This document shows, in pieces, positions 25,613 to 34,296 of a DNA stretch of 64,000 bases (positions within the stretch are counted from its first letter, which is position 1; the number at the start of each line of letters is the position of its first letter). Under the pieces are notes generated by a model. That model had not been told where the DNA came from and did no database searches. It worked only from the letters and a program-made list of their open reading frames with translations. A program made the position numbers and the translations under genes. This DNA is from Actinosynnema sp. ALI-1.44 (lineage in GTDB: Bacteria; Actinomycetota; Actinomycetes; Mycobacteriales; Pseudonocardiaceae), in assembly GCF_001984155.1 (NCBI RefSeq), contig NZ_MTQO01000044.1:310001-374000 (forward strand), written 5' to 3'.

Positions 25613-26532
25613 CCTGGATGACACCGTCGGCGGAGTTGAGCTGCTACACCGCGAACCTCGCGGAGTACCTCTCGTGGGAGATCACCGACATCCGGTGGCA
25701 CATCGCCTCGGCGATCCGGCTCGGCGTGCGCACCGAACCCGATTCCCGCCTGGTGTTCTCCCAGCACACCCGGATGGATCGCGGCAACGGCCGGGAACTG
25801 GCCTACCGGGGCGCACAGCCATGGGACGCGGCACGCGAGGCGCTGGCACGGGAACTGGCCGACGCGGGCCAGGTGCTCGTGGTGACCGACGCCGCGCACC
25901 TGCCGTGGTCGCCGTATCCCGCCGACCAGCACGGTCCACATTGGATACTTGTACGCGCGGCGCGCACCGGGACCTGGCTGGCCGTGGACAAGTTCAGCAC
26001 CATGACCATGCACGGCAGGCAGCGACCGTTCGAGGGCTGGCTCACCGATGCCCAGCTGCGGCACGCCATGACACCCATGCCTGGTTTGCCGGACGCCGTG
26101 CGGAACAGGGACGCCCACGCGCTGGGTTCACGAGTCCCGTTGCCACCCGACACGTCCTACCGCTGGTTGGTCAGGACAGCCACGTCCACGCCTGCCGCCG
26201 ACGAGTGGTCCGTGGACGCCCTGCCGACGCTGCGCCGCCTGGCCGACCGGCTGGCCGCAGACGGCAGGGCCGTGGTCGACACCGTGGACGACCTGTGGGC
26301 GGCCGGTGTGCACCAGCATTTCCGGCTGACCGCGTTGTCCGAACGTGGACTGGCGCCGCTGCCGCTGGTCCAGCCCGTGCTCGTGGCGTGGACGAAACTC
26401 GCCCGCTCGTTGCGCTTCGCAGCCAAGTCGGTACAGCGCGGTACCCCCCGGCCCGATCTGGTCGTGCCCGCGTTCGACCGGCTGATCACGGCCACCGACA
26501 AGCTGTGCACCGAACTGGTCGCGGAGGTATGA
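25609..26532 (+). CDS. BtrH-like papain-fold acyltransferase, stand-alone copy
   Basis: The 307-residue protein is recognisably related to the N-terminal part of the 18941 protein: Cys12 in [13 protein letters not shown], the shared pattern [25 protein letters not shown] with His111, and Asp127 in LAVDKFST. It therefore has a plausible Cys-His-Asp triad in the same order and spacing but lacks a carrier domain. It lies between the phosphopantetheinyl transferase and the second adenylating enzyme, with ATGA overlaps on both sides. Possible roles are moving the aminoacyl group between carriers, or protecting and releasing it (as BtrG/BtrH do for a glutamyl cap). The family call is by motif recognition only. 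Confidence 0.65.
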   Translation: MTWMTPSAELSCYTANLAEYLSWEITDIRWHIASAIRLGVRTEPDSRLVFSQHTRMDRGNGRELAYRGAQPWDAAREALARELADAGQVLVVTDAAHLPWSPYPADQHGPHWILVRAARTGTWLAVDKFSTMTMHGRQRPFEGWLTDAQLRHAMTPMPGLPDAVRNRDAHALGSRVPLPPDTSYRWLVRTATSTPAADEWSVDALPTLRRLADRLAADGRAVVDTVDDLWAAGVHQHFRLTALSERGLAPLPLVQPVLVAWTKLARSLRFAAKSVQRGTPRPDLVVPAFDRLITATDKLCTELVAEV

Positions 26533-28016
26533 CCACCATGCAGGCCCCCTGTCAGACGATGTACGACTGGTTCGCCGCGTCCGTCGCCGACGGCCCGGAC
26601 CGGGTCGCCCTGGAGGTCGGCTCGGAGCAGCTGACCTACCGCGAGCTTTCGGATCTGGCCGGTCACGTCGCCGGTCAGCTGATCGCGCGGACGGGCGACG
26701 TGCCACGCCGGGTCGGCCTGCTGGCGGCACGCAGTGTGCTCGCCTACGCCGGATACCTGGCCATCCAGCGGCTCGGCGCGACCGCCATCCCACTCAACCC
26801 GTCGTTCCCGCCCGCACGCAACGCCACCGTCGCCCGGATGTCCGCGATGGACGTCGTACTCACCGATCAAGCCACGCCGGACATCCCGGTCCCCGTGGTG
26901 GAGGCACGACGAGTCGACGGTCCACCGCCGACGCTCCCCGCGTCCACGGCGGAAGCGGACGACATCGCGTACATCCTGTTCACGTCCGGGTCGACAGGGG
27001 CTCCGAAAGGCGTGTGCATCGCACACCGGAACGTCACCTCGTACCTGTCGCACGTGATCCCCCGCTACGAGGCCGGTCCGGGCGCGCGGTTCTCCCAGTT
27101 CTTCGAGTTGACGTTCGACCCGTCGGTGTACGACATGTTCATCGCGTGGGGTTCCGGCGCGACGCTGGTCGTTCCCACCCGTGGCGACTTGTTGTCACCC
27201 GTGCGGTTCGTCAACCGCGGTCGCGTGACGCACTGGAACTCGGTCCCGTCGGTGATCTCGCTGGCTCATCGGATGAAGGCGCTGAAGCCGGCCAGCATGC
27301 CGGGTCTGCGGTGGAGCATGTTCTGCGGCGAACCGCTGACACTCCAGCAGGCGGCGGTGTGGCAGGCGGCCGCGTCCGGCAGCGTCGTGGAGAACATCTA
27401 CGGGCCGACCGAACTGACCGTGACCTGCACCGAATACCGGCTACCGCGCGGTAGCTGGCCTGAACCGCCCAACGGCACGGTCCCGATCGGCCTTCCCTAC
27501 CCGCAGTTGGAACACCTGGTTCTCGACGACGGTGAACTGTGCGTGCGCGGACCGCAACGCTTTCCCGGTTACCTCGACGAAGCGGACAACGTCGGCCGTT
27601 TCCTTAGCGAAGACAAACAAATCTACGACGGCTCGACGGAACTGACCGACGCGCACTGGTACCGGACCGGTGACCGGGTGACCTGCCTCGACGGCCAACT
27701 CGTCCACCTCGGACGGATCGACCACCAGGTGAAGATCCGCGGCTACCGGGTGGAACTGGGGGAAATAGAAGCGGCCATGCGCAGGCAGCCCGGCGTCACC
27801 GACGCGGTGGTGCTCGCACTGCCGGGACGCGACGAAACCGAACTCGTCGCCGCCTACACGGGCACAGTTCAGGACCCGGACGACCTCCTCACCGCGCTGG
27901 GCACCGGGTTGCCGCCGTACATGGTGCCGCGCACGATCACCGCTTTCGACACATTCCCGCTGAACCAGAACGGAAAGGTAGACCGTCGAGCCCTCACCGA
28001 CTCGTTCATCGCTTGA
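26529..28016 (+). CDS. Stand-alone amino-acid adenylation enzyme
   Basis: The 495-residue NRPS-type adenylation domain has A2 [12 protein letters not shown]3 [15 protein letters not shown]4 [17 protein letters not shown]5 [13 protein letters not shown]7 YRTGDRV, A8 [20 protein letters not shown] and A10 [11 protein letters not shown]. The Asp of FDPSVYDMF is at the position that binds the alpha-amino group, so the substrate is an alpha-amino acid. The overall type resembles free-standing aminoacyl-AMP ligases such as RedM/PltF that load a discrete carrier. In the published azicemicin work one of two adenylyltransferases was aspartate-specific; this one is my preferred candidate. It is the last gene of the operon and is followed by a terminator. 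Confidence 0.88.
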   Translation: MTTMQAPCQTMYDWFAASVADGPDRVALEVGSEQLTYRELSDLAGHVAGQLIARTGDVPRRVGLLAARSVLAYAGYLAIQRLGATAIPLNPSFPPARNATVARMSAMDVVLTDQATPDIPVPVVEARRVDGPPPTLPASTAEADDIAYILFTSGSTGAPKGVCIAHRNVTSYLSHVIPRYEAGPGARFSQFFELTFDPSVYDMFIAWGSGATLVVPTRGDLLSPVRFVNRGRVTHWNSVPSVISLAHRMKALKPASMPGLRWSMFCGEPLTLQQAAVWQAAASGSVVENIYGPTELTVTCTEYRLPRGSWPEPPNGTVPIGLPYPQLEHLVLDDGELCVRGPQRFPGYLDEADNVGRFLSEDKQIYDGSTELTDAHWYRTGDRVTCLDGQLVHLGRIDHQVKIRGYRVELGEIEAAMRRQPGVTDAVVLALPGRDETELVAAYTGTVQDPDDLLTALGTGLPPYMVPRTITAFDTFPLNQNGKVDRRALTDSFIA

Positions 28017-28028
28017 AGGTGATCGAGG

Positions 28029-28054
28029 TCACCCCACCGAAAAACCCGGGGTGA
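28029..28054 (+). terminator. Rho-independent-type terminator after the starter operon
   Basis: TCACCCC (28029-28035) pairs with GGGGTGA (28048-28054) around a 12-base loop and is followed by ATTTTCT. It lies 12 bp after the adenylation-enzyme stop and ends the operon that began at 18941. Confidence 0.65.
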
Positions 28055-28287
28055 ATTTTCTGTTCTCGCTGAGCTGAAACACCCGCTGGGCCTGCGGTTT
28101 CAGCCCACTCGCCCGGCACTGCACCATATTCGGATGAAGTCGTCGCCCGGATCGGGAAGACTCGTCCCGGCCGATGAGTTTGGACAGTTGTGTCGGTCCT
28201 CTGAGGTAAACAGACCGATGTCCGTGCCGGGGCAGCCTGGGGGTTGCGCGGCGAGTGCGAGCAGGAAAACGAAGAGGTAGCAAGACG

Positions 28288-29736
28288 ATGTCAGCTGTGA
28301 CCCAAAAACGACCGGCCAGATCGGCCGGCCGCACACCCGCCGTGGTGCGGCTGCTGGTGCTCGCCACCTTCGTGGTCATCCTCAACGAGACCATCATGCT
28401 GAACGCGATCCCGCGGCTGATGGAGTCGTTGCACGTGACCCAGCAGTCGGCGCAGTGGGTGTCCACGGCCTTCATGCTGACGATGGCCGCCGTGATCCCG
28501 ACGACCGGCTGGTTCCTCCAGCGGTTCACCACGCGCCAGGCGTACGCGGTCGCCATGGGCGTGTTCCTGGCGGGAACCGTGATCTCCGCGATCGCGCCGA
28601 CGTTCCTGGTGCTGTTGCTCGGCCGGATCGTGCAGGCGTCGGGTACCGCGGTGATGATGCCGCTGTTGATGACCACCCTGATGACCGTCGTGCCCGAACA
28701 GGACCGCGGCCGGGTGATGGGCAACGTCATGCTCGCGATCTCGGTGGCGCCCGCGCTCGGGCCCACAGTGTCCGGGTTCATCCTGCAGATCGGGTCCTGG
28801 CGGCTGCTGTTCGTGGTGGTGCTGCCGATCGCGGGCCTGATCGCGTACTTCGGCCTGCGCAAGATGACCAACATCGGCGAGCCGCAGGTCAGCTCGATCG
28901 ACTGGCTCAGCGTCGCGGTAGCGGCACTCGGCATGGGCGGCGTGGTGTACGGCCTGAGCCTGTTCGGTGAGAACGAGATCGGCCTGGGCATCACCATCGC
29001 GGCCATCGGCGCGGTGCTCGTCGCGCTGTTCGCGTTCCGCCAGGTGAAGCTGCAGCGCACCAACTCGCCGCTGCTCGACCTGCGCACCCTGGGCCACCGC
29101 ACCTTCCGCATCTCGTTGATCCTGCTGTCCATCGGGTTCCTCGCGATGCTCGGCGCGATGTTCCTGCTGCCGCTGTACCTGCAGAACCTGCGTCACCTGA
29201 GCCCGTTGCTGACCGGTCTGCTGCTGATCCCGGGTGGGCTCGCGATGGGGCTGCTCGGACCGGTCTTCGGCAAGGTCTTCGACCGGTTCGGCGGGCGCGT
29301 GCTGGTCGTGCCCGGCGCGCTCGGCTCGCTGCTCGCCCTCGGCGGGTTCACCCTGTTCTCGCTGACCATGCCGTACTGGCAGATCCTGGGCCTGCACATC
29401 CTGCTGATGGTGAGCCTCGCGGCGATGTTCACCCCGATCTTCACGATCGGCATGGGCGCGCTCCCGGCCCACCTGTACTCGCACGGCAGCTCGATGCTCG
29501 GGGCCCTTCAGCAGCTCGCGGGCGCGTTCGGTACCGCGCTCACGGTGACCCTGTTGTCCACGCGTGCCACCCAGCAGATGTCGGAAGGTGTCGCCGTCGA
29601 CGCGGCGCAGCTGAGCGGGATGAAGCTGGCCTTCGGAGTGATGGTCGTCTTCGCGGTGGTCACGCTCGCGCTGACGTTCATGCTGCCCAACCGGCCTGAC
29701 ACCAGCGAAGAGGGCAGCCCGGCCATGGCTCACTGA
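28288..29736 (+). CDS. MFS drug exporter, DHA2 (EmrB/QacA) 14-helix family
   Basis: The 482-residue membrane protein has about 14 hydrophobic helices. The DHA2 start is LLVLATFVVILNETIMLNAIPRLMESLHVT; then QWVSTAFMLTMAAVIPTTGWFLQRF, the motif C-like region AISVAPALGPTVSGFILQ, and later LHILLMVSLAAMFTPIFTIG. It is a proton-coupled exporter and probably gives self-resistance to the polyketide. Start ATG 28288 lacks an ideal ribosome site (GAGG 10 bp upstream) but gives the normal N-terminus. It has its own 270-bp upstream region and a strong terminator downstream, so it is a separate unit at the right border of the cluster. Confidence 0.92.
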   Translation: MSAVTQKRPARSAGRTPAVVRLLVLATFVVILNETIMLNAIPRLMESLHVTQQSAQWVSTAFMLTMAAVIPTTGWFLQRFTTRQAYAVAMGVFLAGTVISAIAPTFLVLLLGRIVQASGTAVMMPLLMTTLMTVVPEQDRGRVMGNVMLAISVAPALGPTVSGFILQIGSWRLLFVVVLPIAGLIAYFGLRKMTNIGEPQVSSIDWLSVAVAALGMGGVVYGLSLFGENEIGLGITIAAIGAVLVALFAFRQVKLQRTNSPLLDLRTLGHRTFRISLILLSIGFLAMLGAMFLLPLYLQNLRHLSPLLTGLLLIPGGLAMGLLGPVFGKVFDRFGGRVLVVPGALGSLLALGGFTLFSLTMPYWQILGLHILLMVSLAAMFTPIFTIGMGALPAHLYSHGSSMLGALQQLAGAFGTALTVTLLSTRATQQMSEGVAVDAAQLSGMKLAFGVMVVFAVVTLALTFMLPNRPDTSEEGSPAMAH

Positions 29737-29795
29737 CCGCGGTCGACCGCGCACGCTCCGGCGGTTCGAATCTGTCGTCATCACGCCAGGTGAAC

Positions 29796-29827
29796 CAGCC
29801 CGGTGACCAGAACAGGTCACCGGGCTG
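29796..29827 (+). terminator. Strong terminator after the exporter gene
   Basis: CAGCCCGGTGACC (29796-29808) and GGTCACCGGGCTG (29815-29827) form a perfect 13-bp stem with a 6-base loop, followed by TTCTCTCT. It lies 60 bp after the exporter stop and marks a likely right edge of the polyketide cluster. Confidence 0.9.
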
Positions 29828-29994
29828 TTCTCTCTGTGCCGCTGTGTCCGGCCAGCCGAGCCGGAACAACCAGCACAGCCGGAGCGAGCAGCCACGTCCA
29901 GTGACAGACTGTCAACCCTCCGTCGCCCACTGGCCAGTGCGGCGGCGCTAGGTTGCCTGTGAGCAGCGAGTCAGCGACTTCGGAGGACGCCTCG

Positions 29995-30465
29995 ATGAGC
30001 CAGAGCCAGCCCGACTACATCCCGCGCGCCTTTCCTGTCTCAATCAAAGGCGTGGTCGTGCGAGACGGAAAAGTGCTGCTGCTCAAGAACGACCGGAACG
30101 AGTGGGAACTGCCTGGGGGCCGGATCGAACTCGACGAGACACCCGAAGAGTGCGTCGCACGTGAGATCACCGAAGAGACCCAATGGAAAGTGACCACCGG
30201 GCCGATCCTCGATACATGGATGTACTACATCGACGTGGCAGAGAAGCACGTGTTCATCGTGACCTACGGCTGCTACGCGAATGGCGACACAGAGCCGGTG
30301 CTTTCCCATGAGCACAAGGAAATTGGCTTGTTCGCCGAACACGAAGTGGCCACTTTGACCACCACGCGGGTACGTGGCTTCCGGGCATCATTGCCTACGC
30401 GCACCCGTGAAGCACAAGAACTCGACAACGCGCTGGACGCCCTCTACGAGCAGGAGATTCAGTGA
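29995..30465 (+). CDS. Nudix hydrolase
   Basis: The 156-residue protein has a complete Nudix box, GGRIELDETPEECVAREITEET (about residues 38-59), with the expected G-x5-E-x7-RE-x2-EE spacing. The ATG at 29995 follows GGAGG. Nudix enzymes cleave nucleoside diphosphates linked to another group; the substrate cannot be told here. It is coupled by a GTGA overlap to a SLOG-like gene, a pairing that suggests metabolism of a nucleotide-derived ligand. Confidence 0.92.
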   Translation: MSQSQPDYIPRAFPVSIKGVVVRDGKVLLLKNDRNEWELPGGRIELDETPEECVAREITEETQWKVTTGPILDTWMYYIDVAEKHVFIVTYGCYANGDTEPVLSHEHKEIGLFAEHEVATLTTTRVRGFRASLPTRTREAQELDNALDALYEQEIQ

Positions 30466-30941
30466 CCAGACTGGCCGTCACAGGACACCGCGAACTGCCT
30501 GCTCGGACCGCAGAACTGGTCGCCGCTGGTCTGTCGGCCGAGGTCGCCAAGCACGCCGGACCTGATCTTGTCGGCCTGTCCTGCATCGCTGACGGCGCGG
30601 ACAGCCTCTTCGCGCAGACCGTGCTCGACGCAGGCGGTTCGCTGGTCGTCATTGTGCCAGCCAAGAAATACCGCGACGGCCTTCCGGGGTCGCATCAAGC
30701 CACCTACGACGGCCTGCTCTCCCAAGCCGTACGGATCATCGAACTCGACCACATCGAGCCCAACTCCGACGCTTACATGGACGCCAGCCTGCGCATGCTC
30801 GACGAAGCAGACGAACTCGTCGCCGTATGGGACGGACAACCAGCCCGCGGCTACGGCGGCACCGCCGATGTCGTCACTGCCGCCCGCGAACGCGGCCTCA
30901 CCGTCGCCGTCATTTGGCCGGACGGTGCCGTACGAGACTGA
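30462..30941 (+). CDS. SLOG-like Rossmannoid nucleotide/ligand-binding protein
   Basis: The 159-residue protein begins VTRLAVTGHRELPARTAEL and contains LVGLSCIADGADSLFAQTVL, GSLVVIVPAKKYRD and DELVAVWDGQPARGYGGTADVVTAARERG. The GHRE start and the GxADxxxA and GGTAD motifs are typical of the SLOG/TIGR00725-like (DprA-LOG) superfamily, which binds nucleotides or cleaves N-glycosidic bonds. Its GTG overlaps the Nudix stop. The pair could process or sense an ADP-ribose/NAD-like signal. No effector gene is next to it, so a defence role is not supported. Confidence 0.7.
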   Translation: MTRLAVTGHRELPARTAELVAAGLSAEVAKHAGPDLVGLSCIADGADSLFAQTVLDAGGSLVVIVPAKKYRDGLPGSHQATYDGLLSQAVRIIELDHIEPNSDAYMDASLRMLDEADELVAVWDGQPARGYGGTADVVTAARERGLTVAVIWPDGAVRD

Positions 30942-30953
30942 CGTGTCCGCAAG

Positions 30954-31991
30954 TCATCCGCGAGTCGTGGTCCTGCGTACGACGGACCATGCGTCGGCGT
31001 AAGAGTCAGGTTTTCCGCCGAGCGCGGCTTGTGCGCACGCCGCGCCCTGGTCTCGTAGCGACTGTGCCACGGTCGTGAGGCCGAGTCGTTGTGCTACGGC
31101 CGCGTCGTCCCATCCGGAGACAGTCATGTCGTCGGGAATGACGCGGCCGGCGGCGTGCGCGGCTCGGACGACGCCAGCTGCTTGCTCGTCGCTCATTGCC
31201 GCGATCGCGTCCGGCGGTTCGTCGGACGCCAGCAGGGTCGCTGTGATGTGCTCGGCCTCGGTCACGTCATTGCGTGCGCACACCGCGACGACCACGTCGT
31301 GCCATGCGATACCCAACTCCTCGGCGGCTTGCCGGTAACCCTCCAGCCGGTGCCGCGTCACCGCGAACAGCGCGCTCGACGGGGCGACCCCTGGGGTAAT
31401 CGTGCTGATCCGTTCACGCGACAACGGGCAACTCACCACCGCCGGACGTTGGGCGCCCGCGAACACCACGAGTCCCACCGCGTAGGCGGCTGCCCGGTTG
31501 TCGATGGTCACCAGGCCCATGCCGCGTACCGCCGGGCCGCCGTGCACCACTGCCGGTCGTTTCGTGGCCCGCACGGCCGCGATGATCGGGTCGTCGTCGG
31601 CAGTGGTCCACACGATGAACCCGTCGACGGCCGCGTCCCGGACCCGGGTGACGTCATCCGCGGCGCCCGTGATCGGCACGATGGTCACGCCATATCCGTG
31701 ACCAGCGCAGACGTCCGCGATTCCGGCCAGGAACGACACCGCCTGCGGGTCGTCGAACGCGTAGCTCAGGTGCTCCCCCAGCACGACTCCGAGTGTGCGG
31801 GTGCTGCCGCGCCGCAATGATCGGGCACTGGGATCCGGTCCGGCGTATCCGAGCTGGGCCGCGGCGGCGAGCACCTTCGATCGTGCCTGGTCGGACACCC
31901 GGTTGGGCTGGTTGTACGTGTAGGACGCGGTCATGACCGACACACCAGCCAGTTCGGCCACTTGTGCGAGGGTCACGCGCTTGGATCCCAT
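30954..31991 (-). CDS. LacI-family transcriptional regulator
   Basis: The 345-residue protein has a LacI helix-turn-helix and hinge at the N-terminus (VTLAQVAELAGVSVMTASYTYNQPNRVSDQAR) and a periplasmic-binding-protein-like sensor domain (LGVVLGEHLSYAFDDP, GFIVWTTADDD, DAIAAMSDEQAAGVVRAAHAAG). The start at 31991 is preceded by TAGGCT plus seven bases, a leaderless pattern. It is divergent from an MFS gene with a near-perfect 18-bp palindrome between them, so it most likely represses that transporter and itself. Confidence 0.92.
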   Translation of the reverse strand: MGSKRVTLAQVAELAGVSVMTASYTYNQPNRVSDQARSKVLAAAAQLGYAGPDPSARSLRRGSTRTLGVVLGEHLSYAFDDPQAVSFLAGIADVCAGHGYGVTIVPITGAADDVTRVRDAAVDGFIVWTTADDDPIIAAVRATKRPAVVHGGPAVRGMGLVTIDNRAAAYAVGLVVFAGAQRPAVVSCPLSRERISTITPGVAPSSALFAVTRHRLEGYRQAAEELGIAWHDVVVAVCARNDVTEAEHITATLLASDEPPDAIAAMSDEQAAGVVRAAHAAGRVIPDDMTVSGWDDAAVAQRLGLTTVAQSLRDQGAACAQAALGGKPDSYADAWSVVRRTTTRG

Positions 31992-32005
31992 GGCGGCGAG
32001 CCTAG

Positions 32006-32023
32006 ATGTGTATCGTTACACAT
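32006..32023. promoter_or_regulatory. LacI-type operator overlapping two leaderless promoters
   Basis: ATGTGTATCGTTACACAT has perfect 7-bp arms around TCGT with a central CG, typical of LacI-family sites. The rightward -10-like TATCGT (32011-32016) lies inside it, seven bases before the MFS ATG at 32024. The leftward TAGGCT (reverse strand) lies seven bases before the lacI-like ATG at 31991. One bound dimer would block both promoters. Confidence 0.7.
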
Positions 32024-33229
32024 ATGGGTGGACCTGTCCTCGGCGCGGCGCGTCCGATGATCGTCTCGGCCTACGTGGCCTTCGCCGCTTTCGGGGCGTT
32101 CTGGGGGCTGTGGGGCGCCGCCGTGCCGAGCGTCCGGGACCAGGCGGGGATCAGCGCCGGACAACTCGGCTTCGCCTTGTTGTTCATCGGCGCCGGTGCG
32201 CTGCCCGCGATGGTGGTGATGGGCAAGGCACTCGATCGGTGGGGGCTGCGGCTGACAGCCGTGACCACCGGCGCGCTCGGCCTGGTGGGCATCGGGCTCG
32301 CACTGACCGCGGTGGACCTGGTGAGCCTGTGCGTCGGCCTCGCCGTGGTCGGCGCGACGAGCGGTGCGGGCGACGTGGCCATCAACGCGCTCGCGGGACG
32401 TGCCGAAAGGATCGCCGGGCGGCCGGTGATCATCCGCGCCCACGGGGTCTTCTCCAGCTTCGTGGTCATCGGCAGCCTCGCGACCGGGGTGGCGGCGGAG
32501 CTCCCGCTCGTCGTCTCGTTCGTCGCGGTCGCAGTCATCGCGTTGGCGGCAGGAGCGGTGTTGCTCAGGCTCGTCCCCGCGCACGCCACCGCATATGGCC
32601 ACACAACGACGACACCGGTGCCGACAGCGCTGTGGCGAATCACCCCCTTGATGATCATCGGGGTGCTCGGCGCGCTGGCCTTCGCCGCCGAGAACGCGCA
32701 CCAGAGCTGGAGCGCGGTCTTCGCCCGTGACGAACTCCAGTCCAGCGCCGGGTTGAGCGCTGTCGCGCCCGCCGTGTTCGCCGCGACGGTCGCGATCACG
32801 CGTTTCATCACCGGCGGTCTCAAGTCCGTGAACGCCCGCACGGTTCTGCTCGTCGGTGCGTCGGCTGCCGCGACCGGCACGGTGGTGATCGCCGCCGCTT
32901 CCACGTTGTTCGTTGCGGCACTGGGTCTTGCGGCAGCCGCGGCGGGCACGGCGGTGCTGTTCCCGACGATCGTCAGCGTCGTGTCCCGCAACGTCGACGA
33001 GTCACACCGGGGCCGCGCGACCTCGGTCGTGACAACCGTGGCCTATCTCGGTTTCCTGCTCGGCCCGGTGTACGTCGGCCTGTGGGCGGAGGCCGTGGGC
33101 ATGCGGGGCGCGATGCTTTCGGTCGCGGCCCTGTCCGTCGCCCTGTTCGCCCTGACGCCGATCCTGCTACGCCTCAGCGGTTTCGAACGACGACGGCGTG
33201 CTCACCACGCGGCACCAACTCTCCGATGA
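32024..33229 (+). CDS. MFS transporter
   Basis: The 401-residue protein has about 12 hydrophobic segments (FAAFGAFWGLWGAAVPSVRD in helix 1; LGFALLFIGAGALPAMVVMGKALDRWGLR as helix 2 and its loop). The C-terminal half ends FLLGPVYVGLWAEAVGMRGAML. It resembles sugar- or inner-membrane MFS proteins of the YbjJ/fucose-permease-like type. ATG 32024 directly follows the palindrome and fits a leaderless transcript; an upstream in-frame GTG was not used. The 3' end overlaps the convergent selD gene by 56 bp. Confidence 0.85.
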   Translation: MGGPVLGAARPMIVSAYVAFAAFGAFWGLWGAAVPSVRDQAGISAGQLGFALLFIGAGALPAMVVMGKALDRWGLRLTAVTTGALGLVGIGLALTAVDLVSLCVGLAVVGATSGAGDVAINALAGRAERIAGRPVIIRAHGVFSSFVVIGSLATGVAAELPLVVSFVAVAVIALAAGAVLLRLVPAHATAYGHTTTTPVPTALWRITPLMIIGVLGALAFAAENAHQSWSAVFARDELQSSAGLSAVAPAVFAATVAITRFITGGLKSVNARTVLLVGASAAATGTVVIAAASTLFVAALGLAAAAAGTAVLFPTIVSVVSRNVDESHRGRATSVVTTVAYLGFLLGPVYVGLWAEAVGMRGAMLSVAALSVALFALTPILLRLSGFERRRRAHHAAPTLR

Positions 33230-34157
33230 CGGGCGCTCCCGGGATTTCCCCGGCCAGCAGCAGACCACCGGAGGTCTGCGCGTCGGCGAGCAGCAGCGCC
33301 TCGGACTCGTCCACGGCGGTCAGGTCCGTGTGCGGCCGGACCCAGTCGAGATTCCGTTTCGTGCCGCCGCTGAGGTAGCCGTCGCGCAGCGCCTGCCTGG
33401 CGCCGTCCAGGTAGGGCACCGCGGCGGCGTCGATCACGGCGGTGACACCGCTGGCCCTGGCCAGTTTGTAGGCGTGGCCGAGCAGGCCGAAGCCGGTCAC
33501 GTCCGTCGCGCACGTGATCCCGGCGGCCAGCGCCGCCAGGGACGCGGTGTCGTTCAGTGTGACCATTGTGGCCACGGCGTGGTCGAACACCTCACCGGTC
33601 GCCTTGTGCCGGTTGTTGAGCACGCCGAGGCCCAACGGCTTGGTCAGCGACAACGGCATCCCAGGCCGACCGGCGTCGTTGCGCAGCAACCGATCCGGGT
33701 CGGCGGTTCCGGTCACGGCCATGCCGTACTTCGGTTCCACGTCGTCCACGCTGTGCCCGCCGCCGACGTGGCAGCCCACCGATCGGGCGATGTCGTAGCC
33801 GCCACGCAGTGCCTCCGCGGCGAGTTCCAACGGCAGGACGTCACGCGGCCACGCCAACAGGTTCAGCGCGACAAGCGGCATTCCGCCCATGGCATACACA
33901 TCGGACAACGCGTTGGCGGCCGCGATCCGCCCCCAGTCGTAGGGATCGTCGACCACAGGCGTGAAGAAGTCGGTGGTCGCGACCACCGCGACACCGTCAC
34001 GCAGCCGGACGACGGCGGCATCGTCCCCGCTGTCGAGACCGACCAGCAGGTCGTCGGCCGGTCCGTGCAGACCTCGTACCACCTCTTCGAGTTCACCCGG
34101 CGGGATCTTGCAAGCACACCCGCCCCCATGCGCGTACTGTGTGAGCCGGACCGTCAT
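33174..34157 (-). CDS. selD: Selenide, water dikinase
   Basis: The 327-residue protein makes selenophosphate from selenide and ATP, the selenium donor for selenocysteine. It has the N-terminal active-site loop YAHGGGCACKIPPGEL (Cys and Lys; the catalytic residue is Cys here, not Sec), DDAAVVRL, TTDFFTPVVDDPYDWGRIAAANALSDVYAMGG and GHSVDDVEPKYGMAVTG. Its length is normal for the family. It is transcribed leftward, divergent from selC and selA, and completes the sel locus. Its end overlaps the MFS gene by 56 bp. Confidence 0.97.
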   Translation of the reverse strand: MTVRLTQYAHGGGCACKIPPGELEEVVRGLHGPADDLLVGLDSGDDAAVVRLRDGVAVVATTDFFTPVVDDPYDWGRIAAANALSDVYAMGGMPLVALNLLAWPRDVLPLELAAEALRGGYDIARSVGCHVGGGHSVDDVEPKYGMAVTGTADPDRLLRNDAGRPGMPLSLTKPLGLGVLNNRHKATGEVFDHAVATMVTLNDTASLAALAAGITCATDVTGFGLLGHAYKLARASGVTAVIDAAAVPYLDGARQALRDGYLSGGTKRNLDWVRPHTDLTAVDESEALLLADAQTSGGLLLAGEIPGAPVIGELVPRGEHAVVVRNR

Positions 34158-34180
34158 ACGGTCATAGTGGCATGACTCGA

Positions 34181-34275
34181 GGAGGCGTTTCCGGTCTGGT
34201 GGTCGGCACAGTCTTCAAAACTGTTGAACGGCAGTACCTGTCGTTGGCGGGTTCGATTCCCGTCCGCCTCCGCCA
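34181..34275 (+). tRNA. selC: tRNA-Sec (anticodon TCA)
   Basis: The 95-nt RNA starts GGAGGCG and ends CGCCTCC-G-CCA with the CCA encoded. The anticodon loop CTTCAAA reads UGA. A long variable arm follows (around GAACGGCAGTACCTGTCGTT), then GGTTCGATTCC as T loop. The extended length and acceptor stem are typical of bacterial tRNA-Sec. It lies between selD and selA. Confidence 0.95.
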
Positions 34276-34296
34276 CAATCCATTGAGGACACCCGG

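Noticed and set aside
30462-30941. Defence system built around the SLOG-like gene
   Set aside because: No effector (nuclease, TM pore, NADase) is adjacent; only a Nudix partner, so a defence claim is not supported.
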